Shown: positions 12,295 through 21,366 of the stretch, one piece after another
Layout: every line of letters begins with the position of its first letter
Numbering within the stretch: the stretch's first letter is position 1
Source: Arachis hypogaea
Lineage: Eukaryota > Streptophyta > Magnoliopsida > Fabales > Fabaceae
Reading direction: 5' to 3'
Assembly (NCBI RefSeq): GCF_003086295.3
Contig: NC_092053.1
Coordinates: 111,679,506 to 111,743,505 of the forward strand
DNA: 64,000 bases
Translations under genes and position numbers: made by a program
Notes under the pieces: generated by a model
What the model was told of the DNA's origin: nothing
Databases searched by the model: none
What the model saw: the letters and a program-made list of their open reading frames with translations, nothing else

Positions 12295-13789
12295 TGTAAG
12301 ACTCAAAAATTTCAAAAAAAAAAAAAATCTTATTAAAAGCTAGTTTTGATTTATTTATTCATTAAGTACTTTAATCTCAGAAATTATTTTATTAAAGATA
12401 ATTAAAATAAATTTTGATTAATTAAATTTAAAATAATTTAAGATTTTATCTGATTTTATAACTATCGAATTATTTTCTATATTTAAATTATAAAATTTAG
12501 TAAATATAAAATAATAAAAATTTTATATAATTTAATTTAAATAATTAAGATTTCAGAATTTAATACTTTTATCTTTATAAACAAAAAAATTAATTATATT
12601 ATGTCTAATTTTTTTAAATTAAAATATTTATTAAAAAATAATTTATAAATTGATGAATAAATAATATTTTATACATTATTATTGTTAGATTAAAATTAAT
12701 TTTCAATTATTATATTATCTCTATTTTTATTTAGAATTACCAAGAATTACCCTTACTATTTTTAATTCACAAATCCTAATTTTTAACATAGCAAAACCCT
12801 AACCCCAACATCATTTTCATCTCCCAGCCGCCATAACCCTCCTCCTCCTTTTCCTTCTTGACGCTGTCGAGCCCACACCCATCCTCCTCACACACCGTCT
12901 TCCTGCAAATACACTCACAGACGCCCTCCCCTCGCCCACTTTCACGCCGTTGCTCATCCACACACACCCTTACACCGACACAGAAAAGAGAGGGGTGTCA
13001 TTGCTGATTCATTTCCATTGCTGCCAGCTGCGCCGTCGCGGAGGAGCTTCTCTGTCGCCGCGAGCTGCAACCACCACCGTGAAGTCCGTCGCCATGGCTG
13101 CAGCTGTTCGCGCCATCGTCCTCGCCGAAGGGAGCTAGCATCGCCGTCATCCATGGGTGAAGCAGAGGAGAGAGATCCGCGAGGAAGGGGGGACCGCGAC
13201 CTATTCAGCCGCCACTCGTGTCGCCGCGTCGTCCATTGAGGGAAGCCGCCGTCGCTATCGTCACTCTCACCGCGACCTGTCACCGTCGCTGGAGCCAGCC
13301 ACTTTCATCGCCGTTCATGCCGTCACCACTCCTCGCCACTGCCGAGCCGTCGTCGGACTGTGCACCGCCATGCATGGCCGTTCCTAGTTGGCGCAATGGC
13401 TGGTGGTTGCCTCTGCTTTCGGTGTAAGCACCCCGTCGGAGCTCAGTCACCATTCTGCTCTCCAGGAGTTGTCACCGGAGCTGCGGCTGCTCCACCGCTG
13501 CCTCTGCTGTCGGAAACCGCCGCTTCTCTGAATTCTCTGTCTTGATAAGCTCTAACCTTACTTCTAAATCTCCCTGTTTGTTAAGTGCGTTATTACGGAG
13601 CGTGTTGATGAGGCTGTTGTGCTAGGTTTATGGTTACCGCGAGTTTTCTGTTATACACCAACACCGGAACTGTTGCTACTTCACTCAGTAATTTCTTCTC
13701 TGTTACGGTAAGCGTTTCCGTTTCGAAAAGTCCTTTAGTCATTATTTTGTTACCTTAAGCTAAGGTTTTGCGGCCTTAATTGCTATAAT
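12295..13789. other. Possible LTR or leader of a degraded retroelement
   Basis: The left part begins TGTAAGACTC and is AT-rich; the right part (12900-13550) is a C/G-rich run of short ORFs in all frames full of GCCGCC, CCGTCG and CACCAC words. Such a leader is common near LTR ends in legumes (from memory). I see no gag, primer site or matching LTR in the window. The many overlapping ORFs are compositional and no protein family was recognised. Confidence 0.35.
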
Positions 13790-15036
13790 CAAGGTTCTAA
13801 AAACCGGATCCGACTAGTCAGTTCAATCAAGTTAACCGGAAATTTGTCATCTGGTCGATCCAGTCCATTCTCAAAACCGTCTTATAAAAAATCAATAAAA
13901 AATCGGTCGAACTAACGATTAACCGTCAAACCGGATGAACCAGATGGGTTTTTAAAAGCACCGGTTTCCAAAATCCAACGCTGAAAAAAAAATAAATAGC
14001 TAAAACGCTGAAACCAAAAATCCCTCCTTTCCCTTTTTTCCTTTTCACTCAAAAATCCCTAATTTGTCCCTTGATCCCCTCACTCCCTCTCTTCTCTTCG
14101 AAGTTCCAACAGCCACCAGCCCACCACCCACTAGCTATCATCCGAAACCCATCACTCACACTCTTCGTCGAACCTTTCTTCTCGCTGTGGGTGCCATCGT
14201 CGCTAGTGGTAAAGTCTGCTTAACCATCTTCTCGATGTTCCTCTTCTCCTGGCCGTCGCAAGAAGGGCTGCATTGAGCTCCTGGCATCGCGTCGCGAAGG
14301 ATTGCTGGGTCCATAGGTAGTTGTCTGTCCGAGCTCTCTCTCTCTCTCTCTCTTGTTCGAGCTCTCTCTCTCTGCTTCCCTTTTCGTCGCTGTCACTTCT
14401 GATTCCATCAAGTTGCTGAGTTAGTATAATACTGATTCTGTGATTCTGATTTGTTGGATTTACTATTTGAAGTTGTTGAGTCGTAGGGAATTTGTTCTGC
14501 TGCCGTGAACTTCTCAGTTTTTTTATTTTGTTAATTTTTTTGTTAATCATTCTGTAATTTGGATTTTTTATTTGCGTTTTACAGAAATTTTCAATTTGTT
14601 TACTGTGCAATAGTATTGCTATACTTTGTACTCGGGTAGATAATTTTCTAATTTCTATGTCAATTGATAAAGTGTGTTCAGGCCCATTATTGGTCCAAAC
14701 CCTATAACAGTACAGTGGATGCTGATTGTTGTTTGTGTGGTTTGTTTGTTACAGAAAGTACAAAAGGCTCTTTTGCAATCCGATGTTCATTCAAAATTTG
14801 CTTGAGTTTTTTATTTATTTTGAATGCTATATAGAATATTTTGGATTCTGGGTTTTGAGGCTCTGGATTTTTGAATGCTATATTCAATGTTGTGATTTGT
14901 ATATTGAATTTTTTTTATAATTTCACTGTATATTTAATTAACCCGGTTTAACCACGGTTCGACTCTGGTCGAACCAGTGAACCATTGAACCAGTCACTTG
15001 ATTGGTTCAATGACTGGTCCGGTTCTCAGAACCTTG
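13790..15036. mobile_element. Non-autonomous hAT-like DNA transposon, 1247 bp
   Basis: The ends are inverted: the left reads CAAGGTTCTAAAAACCGG and the reverse complement of the right reads CAAGGTTCTGAGAACCGG, 16 of 18 bases matching. Both subterminal regions are rich in GGTTC and AACCGG words. Flanking 8-mers are GCTATAAT (13782-13789) and GCTATAAG (15037-15044), a 7/8 match and the length made by hAT transposases. No transposase is present; the internal sequence has CT microsatellites (14331-14374) and unrecognised short ORFs. It lies just upstream of the extensin-like fragment. Confidence 0.75.
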
Positions 15037-15142
15037 GCTATAAGATTGATTCTTGGTTATTCTATGTTGTGATTAGAGTTGTTGTGGTTGCTGCGTAAGA
15101 GGTTTGGAGCTGAGGTTGCAGCTGCCGCAAGAGTTAGTTGTT

Positions 15143-15400
15143 ATGGGAACCTCAATGACATGGAAGCATTTGCCTCCACTCATTTATGCATTAGCATTTT
15201 GCTTAATTGCTATCAATGTTGCTGCTGATGATGATCAGAGTCCTTATTATGGATGCCACAACTCTCCCTACCACCCAGCTCCACAAGCGGCGCCACCTGC
15301 ACATGAACCTCACCCACCCTATATGTACAAGTCTCCCCCTCCTCCATTTTCATACATTTACAAGTCTCCACCACCCACCATATATCAACAAATCTCCTCA
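15143..15400 (+). pseudogene. Extensin-like gene, 5' end only
   Basis: The start is set at the ATG beginning MGTSMTWKHLPPLIYALAF, which opens a signal peptide; an in-frame upstream ATG at 15104 would put polar residues ahead of it. After cleavage comes DDDQSPYYGCHNSPYH and then the proline-rich repeats YKSPPPP and YIYKSPPP typical of extensins, hydroxyproline-rich cell-wall proteins normally of several hundred residues. The repeat frame breaks near 15365: INKSPHPPSP continues in another frame. Coding sequence then ends where the TIR-domain inverted repeat begins (about 15430), so only about 80 residues survive. The hAT-like element sits just upstream, where the promoter would be. Confidence 0.7.
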
Positions 15401-15431
15401 TCCTCCCTCTCCCTTTCTACCCTTTCTGAAA

Positions 15432-15831
15432 TATTTTATTATATTCTTGTCCGAATCTTTGTTCATGTTTCATGAAAGCTTTTCCAAAGGTTCTTTTCTG
15501 GTGCCTGACATTAGAAGGCTCTACACTGTAGAACACTGCTTCGACGTGTTGCCCCAATTTATCCTTGCAGTCAAGGATCTTTTGGAGTCCGTCCAAGCAC
15601 CAAGTGGAGGAAGTGTAGTTTGGTGAGAGAACAATGATTGCAAACATGGAGTCTTCAATTGCTGTGAGAAGTTCATGTGAAATAAAGTCACCTTTGCGAA
15701 GGTTGGTCTCATCAATGAAGGTAATGATTCCCTTCCTTGTGAGTGCGGCATAGAGATGGCTAGTAAATCCATTGCCTGAGTAACACATCATACTTGCATG
15801 ATTTTGAAGAAGTAGAAGAGGTGGAAGCCAT
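15432..15831 (-). pseudogene. TIR-domain (NLR exon 1) fragment, left copy
   Basis: Read leftwards from the ATG at 15831-15829 it gives MASTSSTSSKSCKYDV, the usual start of legume TIR-NBS-LRR receptors. About 20 bases are then missing, where FISFRGEDT normally stands, so the frame is lost. After this the TIR domain resumes: GFTSHLYAAL, GIITFIDETNLRKGDFIS, AIVLSPNY-like beta strand, STWCLDGLQKIL, AVFYSVEPSNVRHQ. It ends near FMKHEQRFGQ. TIR domains of NLRs act as NAD-cleaving signalling modules, but this copy lacks the NB-ARC and LRR parts and cannot be a receptor. It is one arm of an inverted duplication with the copy at 16480. Confidence 0.85.
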
Positions 15832-15879
15832 GTATATAGAGAAGAGGATTACGAGTAAACTGGGTTTGTGTTAGAGTAA

Positions 15880-15990
15880 TACGGAAAGTGAATAGGATAG
15901 TAGAAGCAGCGAGCGAGAGAAAAACTTCTATAATGCGGAAAGTGAATAGGATAGTAGAAGCAGCGAGCGAGAGAAAAGCTTCTATAATAC
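15880..15990. repeat. 55-bp tandem duplication in left arm
   Basis: The phrase beginning 'gcggaaagtgaatagg', running through 'agcagcgagcgagag' and ending 'cttctataat', appears twice in a row with very few differences. It lies upstream of the left TIR copy, in what was its promoter or 5' UTR. Confidence 0.85.
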
Positions 15991-16479
15991 TGGAAACTGA
16001 AAACTGGAACTGGAATGTAATGTAATATCGGAAGATGAGAGACAGAGAGATTCCGAACTTGAAAAGCTTCTATAATATGGAAACTGAAAATCGGAAACTG
16101 GAATTTAATATAATGTTGGGTTGAGATTGATTTATAGTGTAGACTCTGTTTCGTTCTCACTCTATAATTGGCTATTTTTTTTTATCGCAAAAAGGGAAAG
16201 TGGTTTGTACGGCAAAACGCCAAAACAAATGGTTTTGTATTTTCACTTTTTCAGAGTGAGAATGAAACAGAATATAAGTCAATCTCAACCCAACATTATA
16301 TAAACTTTTTAAGTTCGGCATCTCTCGGTCTTGCTTCTTCTAATATTACATTAAATTCCAGTTTCCAGTTTTGTATTATAGAAGCTTTTCTCTCCGTCTA
16401 GCTGCTTTTACTATACTATTCACTCTAACACAAACCCAGTTATCTTTCTTCTTTGCTCGTAATCGTCTTCTCTGTATAC

Positions 16480-16940
16480 ATGGCTTCTACTTCTTCAAGA
16501 TCATGCAAGTATGATGTGTTCATCACAGCTTCAGGGTGAAGACCCTCGCAATGGATTCACTAGCCATCTCTATGCGCACTCACAATGAAGGGAATCACTA
16601 CCTTCATTGATGAGACCAACCTTCGCAAAGGTGACGTTATTTCACATGAATTTCTCACAGCAATTGAAGACTCCATGTTTGCAATCATTGTTCTCTCACC
16701 AAACTACGCTTCCTCCACTTGGTGCTTAAACGAGTTCCAGAAGATCCTTGAATGAAGCATAAGTTGGGGCAATACGTCGAAGCGGTGTTCTACGGTGTGG
16801 AGCCTTCTGATGTCAAGCACTTTCGGAGAAGCTTTCATGAAACATGAACAAAGATTCAAACAAAAAAGTGACAAGGTTAGAACATGAAGACATGTGTTAA
16901 CACAATTTGCCGGTTACTCTGGTTGGAGCTCTAAAAATCA
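16480..16940 (+). pseudogene. TIR-domain (NLR exon 1) fragment, right copy
   Basis: The ATG at 16480 gives MASTSSRSCKYDVFI, then an insertion of about two bases and nearby losses break the frame in the first TIR motif and a TGA follows. Later pieces in shifted frames are clear: ITTFIDETNLRKGDVISHE, DSMFAIIVLSPNYASSTW, YVEAVFYGVEPSDV and, near the exon end, LTQFAGYSGW followed by a donor GTAAGC at about 16941. This arm reaches the end of TIR exon 1, whereas the left copy stops earlier. No NB-ARC sequence follows. It is a decayed receptor fragment, inverted relative to the left copy. Confidence 0.85.
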
Positions 16941-17412
16941 GTAAGCTCACTAATAATCATTCACTTCATTTGTTGTTGTGGTAAATTATGTTAACAAAGT
17001 AAGGAAAACAACGTAACAAAAAAATAATATAGAAAAATACTATTCATATGATAAAATATTTCAGAGCATATATAGCAGAATATATCATGAATTCCAAAAA
17101 ATTGTGATTTGGCCGTAAATATTATTTTTGTTGTAAGCTTGTTGCATGTCTGAATATAGGGAGAGGGAAAATAATTAGGCAAAAACAAAAGGAAGTTATA
17201 TAAAAACATCAAAGGAAAGAGGATCCAAGCAAAGATGTAGAAAAGAGAATAGCGTTATAGCAGGGACATAGTTGCCATTACACACTAAAGTTACAATAGT
17301 CAACGCACTTTTATGCCTTCTCTAAACATCATTTTAGTTTGTGGTTTGGAAAACATAAAAAGAACATATTTCATTAATGAAAGGATAGAAGGTCCATATT
17401 TTAGTTTTGCAG
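16941..17412. other. Non-coding spacer
   Basis: Probably the remains of intron 1 of the TIR gene followed by intron sequence ahead of the SCAR exon. At about 17357-17398 there is a 40-bp word that recurs near 22649-22690. No exon was recognised. Confidence 0.5.
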
Positions 17413-17568
17413 CAGAGGTTTTTCATGGGTTGCAGGAACAAGTAATGACAACTGCTTCTAGGAGCCATAGATTGATCGTTCGTGTTCAAAATATTGAGGC
17501 TTCCTTACCGCCATTGGAGAAGGCTGTATTGGCACAAACAAGTCACATACACTTTGCTTATACATCTG
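17413..17568 (+). pseudogene. SCAR/WAVE gene fragment (single exon)
   Basis: One exon bounded by a TTTTGCAG acceptor and a G|GTACG donor encodes AEVFHGLQEQVMTTASRSH, then RVQNIEASLPPLEKAVL and AQTSHIHFAYTSG. This is the conserved N-terminal SCAR homology region of plant SCAR/WAVE proteins, which activate the ARP2/3 actin nucleator. Full proteins exceed 800 residues. The exons that should come before and after are absent, so it is an isolated fragment. Intact splice sites show it was copied or moved as genomic DNA. Confidence 0.8.
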
Positions 17569-18192
17569 GTACGATTTCTTTTGAGCAGTTATTTCACCTT
17601 GTGTGGATTTACTGGAAATGGTTCCTTGGAATCTGATAATGATAGTTTCTTTATGCATGGTTTTGCTTTTGAAAGATAAAGTCATTGTATTTCTCTATAT
17701 AGATAGATTGAGCCATCTGGCCAATCGCTCTATAAAGTTTCATTTGCTTTGTCTGACATTGTCAATACTTAATATAATGACCCCTGTTAGCTTGCATGCC
17801 CTTAAATTGTTAGGAGAAATCTAAATATTTAGAAAACCTGATTACTTAAACCTTCTAGTGACATACGCACCATATTTTGTTCACGTTTGCATTCTTTTTT
17901 GTTTTGCCGGATTACTTAATGTTTCGATTTGACTAGAGATATAATTATTATTATTCTCAAAGGTGGATTTTCTTGGCCATCATTATTACTTTTGGGTTTT
18001 ATGATCCTTTATGATTTTTCTTCTAGTGGTGCTTGTTATTATGCCATTTTGGTATTAGGATTGATTTCATTATAATCAGTAAATTCAGAACCATACATAT
18101 CAGTAAATAGTAGTTTTTTTTATATATGAGTTGCTTTTAGGGAGTTAATTTATCCTATGCAGTAGGATTTCTAGTGTATCCACAAATACAGA
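17569..18192. other. Non-coding spacer between fragments
   Basis: AT-rich sequence with no recognisable exon. Part of it may be SCAR intron sequence; the boundary with the ClpC-like piece is not visible by eye. Confidence 0.4.
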
Positions 18193-18377
18193 TATGGGTC
18201 TGCTTGTTGCTGGAACTGAATATTGTGGTGCGTTTGAGGAGAGGTTGAAGAAACTGATGGAGGAAATTAAACAAAGTGATGAGATAATACTTTTTATCGA
18301 TGAAATGCACACTCTAATTGGAGCTGGAGCAGCTGAAAGGGCTATTGATGCTGTTAACATACTAAAACCTTCTCTTG
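18193..18377 (+). pseudogene. ClpC (Hsp100) ATPase fragment
   Basis: The reading frame gives [20 protein letters not shown], then [40 protein letters not shown]. This is the first AAA+ module of chloroplast ClpC, with the Walker B segment IILFIDE, from the stromal Clp protease chaperone. Full ClpC is about 920 residues; about 62 are present. Usual ClpC residues are changed (KYRGEFEE reads EYCGAFEE). The fragment stops abruptly at LKPSL, followed by 16 copied bases and then an IST1-like exon in another frame. Confidence 0.85.
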
Positions 18378-18395
18378 GAAGGGCTATTGATGCAG

Positions 18396-20330
18396 GTGGA
18401 GCATATTATCAGAGAGGAGAACATGATGGCTGCCCAGGAGATCATTGAACTGTTCTGTGAATTAATTGCTGTGAGACTTCCAATAATCGAGGCACAAAGG
18501 TATTCTAGCTTTGTTTGCTTGTTTGAATTTACTTTACATCATTGACATCCAAGTATGATTTACAACTAAGGTAGCAATGTGTAGAACATGCATTTGTTAA
18601 CATGAAGCATTCATTTTTTTTCTCACTAAAAGTAGCACTACCCCCCCCCCCCCCTTTTTTTTTCTCTGAATTATTCATCTTTCACTTATCTCTTAGGATT
18701 TTTAGTAATATAAATCAATATCCATGTGGATTAGAATATGTTTTTGTCTATCTTCTATATGCCATTTGACTCGTTATTTTGTCTCATAAAATTTTTAATG
18801 TTTCTCAGGGAATGTCCCCTAGATTTGAAGGAAGCCATATCTAGTGTATGTTTTGCTGCACCCAGATGTGCAGATCTGCCGAAGTTATTGTAGGTTCAGC
18901 AGGCATTTGCTGCCAAATATGGGAAGGAATTTTTATCTGCTGCTACTGAACTCAGGCCGGACTATGGTGTTAATTGCCAGGTTCCTTAACTTTTCATCCT
19001 ATGTGGAGAAAACCATTTATATAGACTTACCATCAAGGATGGAAGTTATTCTCTTTTATGACATTTTTCTTTGTGAATTTCACTTGTAGTTAATAGAGCT
19101 GCTGTTGGTTCGTGCTCCATCACCTGAAAAGAAACTGAACCTTTTAAAAGAAATTGTTGTTGAGCATGAGATAGAATGGGATCCGGCTGCTTCAGAAACC
19201 GAGTTCTTTAAGAAACACGAGGACTTGCTGGTAAGTACTAGGCAGTAGTGACTAGTGCAACAGTAACAATCTCATGTTGGCTTTCCTTTCTTTGCACCAT
19301 AATCTTAAAATGATTTTTCATTGCCAGAATGGCCCCACACAATTTGTTGGGTCAAACGTGCCACCACCTGAAGAAAAACAAGATGAAGAGTCAAACACTG
19401 CTCCTGATACTTTCAATAAAGAACAACCTGATTCTGATTCCGATTCAGACATATTGGACTTCCCTGATGTGCCTTAGGTATCGGTCCAGCCAAATGCAAA
19501 TACTGCCACAGCTCCAGTTGTTCCACCTCCTGAAGTTAATCTTCGTTCATCTAGCTACTCTGGAGTCTGGAGATATCCCAGACATAAGGCATGAGCAACT
19601 TCACGAGATGTCAACTATTCAGAGAGATGAACCCCATAATACATCTGGTAAAATGGAAAGCAAGCAGTTTGTGCCGTTCATCTCCCCTCCACTACCGGCT
19701 GGATCATATTCTACTAGACATAGTGATTCTCCTCCCCCCATGTTGAGCACAAAAACTGAAGCCAATGTGAACTCCTTGTCAAGCTCAAAATCTGAAGCCA
19801 ATGTGGACCTGCAGGATGTGTTGGCTGCTTCTCATGCTGCCACAAAATCTGCTGAATGTGCTACAGCTGCAGCTCGCTCAGCAGCTAGTCTTGCTCAAGT
19901 CCGAATTAGCGAGCTTACCAGGGAAAACAGTGAACAGTCACCTGATAGCAGCTCTGTGAACGCATTTTATGCAGGGGATGACAATCAATCTACTACAGAA
20001 AGGGGACATCTAGCTAAGCATAATTCTAGAGGTACCTCCGATGGCAGTGGCAGAAATACTCTTGAACTTAACCAGGATCACTTTGCTTCAGACTCTCTAT
20101 CTGGTTCACCAAGTTTTCCTTCATTCGATACACTCAAAGCAGATTTTGATTCTTCTTTACCAAAAAATCATTCAGTGGGAGAGAAATTCTCTCCTCACCA
20201 GCCTAATAGATTGCCTTCATTAGATGATGATCCATATTTTTCATACCCCAACTTATTTTCCCGGCATAGCTCAAATGTAGGATCACAGAATCATCATTCA
20301 GATAGTAGCCGTTCCACTCATGATATGTGA
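18396..20330 (+). pseudogene. IST1-like (MVB pathway) gene, 5'-truncated and broken
   Basis: IST1-like proteins bind ESCRT-III and regulate Vps4 in multivesicular-body sorting. Exons: 18396-18499 ([30 protein letters not shown]), 18809-18980 (CPLDLKEAISSVCFAAPRCA, AAKYGKEFLSAATELRPDYG), 19090-19230 (LIELLLVRAPSPEKKLNLLK, EIEWDPAASETEFFKKHEDL) and 19328-20330 (NGPTQFVGSN then a long Ser-rich tail). Lesions: TAG at 18891-18893, TAG at 19475-19477, and a shift near 19555 after which 250 codons stay open to TGA at 20330. The first exon or exons, coding for the start of the domain, are replaced by the ClpC piece. Splice sites are otherwise good. Three breaks make a working protein unlikely. Confidence 0.88.
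18638..18662. repeat. Poly-C/poly-T run
   Basis: About 15 C followed by about 10 T inside the first IST1-like intron. It may also be a place of sequencing uncertainty. Confidence 0.8.
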
Positions 20331-21366
20331 CAGGGAATTGTCATTCAACCACTCATTTGACTCTGGAAGTCTTGCTCCCGAGTGTTGTTTACATTTTATG
20401 CCAGATGTAAAGTCTACATTATTTTTGTTTTAATTTTAGAGAGTACGGAAGTCCCTACTTTCTTGTCTACACGGAACAAAGTATGGCTAGATTTGCATGA
20501 TGGTGGGCGATAGTTCAGAAGCCTTGAATTCTCAGTTGCTGGGTACTCCCAATGGATATAAATTTGCTGTGGTGCTAAAAATAAAAGCTTTCAGCATCAA
20601 TGTATCATGTGGATATGAGATTGCCCAATGTTAGATTACCACCTTACTGAATACTGCTAGACATGTCTTGCTTTCCAAACTTGGTTTGTAATTACTTGTA
20701 GTATTGGTTCAGTTTTATAGTGTGAATTGTGAAATATTTCACTCTACCTCCAAAGGCGTTTTAGTGTGAAATATTTTTGTCCTCGAGTTACTCAAATTTG
20801 GGTTCAGCCACCTAACACATACATTAATGTTGCTTCTGTAGGCGAGAACGTGTTGCCCAGTGTCTTCATTCAATAATTTATATCTTTTAGGCGTTGTGAA
20901 TAAACAAACGATAACTTTACATCTGTCAAAGACCCTCCTCTGCTCTAGTATACACCTATCCTCCGGTTAATTTTAAACATTTAATTTTTCCTTTTCTAAT
21001 TAAATAAAATAAATTTACAGAGAGGAGATAATTTTGTAAAAGAGAGACGAGAGAGAGTTGAAAGAAGAAAAAAAGTTTTCATATACAAATCCATACATTT
21101 GATTTAGAAAGCAATCAACGGTAGAAAAGGACTGTTGCTTTTATTACTGTCTATTACATATGTTTATTTATCCAAAATGCACATAACCCTATTTTATCAT
21201 ATTATAATACATCACAGCTTCATGTAAATCATTGTCGGCCACCATTTCAATACAAAAGTAATAACGTTCTAAACAAGCAAAAAATTAGAACAAAATATAG
21301 CCAATCATCTTATAGGAAATATCAAATAAGCAAGCCACAATTTTGTCAAAATTATCCATGTTTAAC
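20331..21366. other. 3' flank of IST1-like piece, then non-coding
   Basis: The first 300-400 bases read like the former 3' UTR of the IST1-like gene. From about 20900 the sequence is AT-rich with a GA-rich patch (21019-21075). It holds none of the C-terminal exons expected for the beta-adaptin piece that lies beyond it on the minus strand. Confidence 0.5.

Larger units (their letters stand above)
15432..16870. repeat. Large inverted repeat of TIR-gene 5' regions, ~90-nt loop
   Basis: Left arm about 15432-16163 and right arm about 16253-16870 are inverted copies covering both the TIR exon and its upstream sequence. Matching words include 'atgttgggttgagattga' (left) with its complement near 16278, 'gaagcttttctct' with its complement, and the two ATG regions. 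The spacer is about 89 bases (16164-16252). A transcript crossing the centre would fold into a long hairpin. The left arm also has a direct duplication of about 55 bp (about 15880-15990) absent from the right arm. Confidence 0.8.

Noticed and set aside
12776..13545. Several overlapping Arg/Ser/Pro-rich ORFs on both strands
   Set aside because: GC-rich leader-like composition opens all frames; no recognised family.
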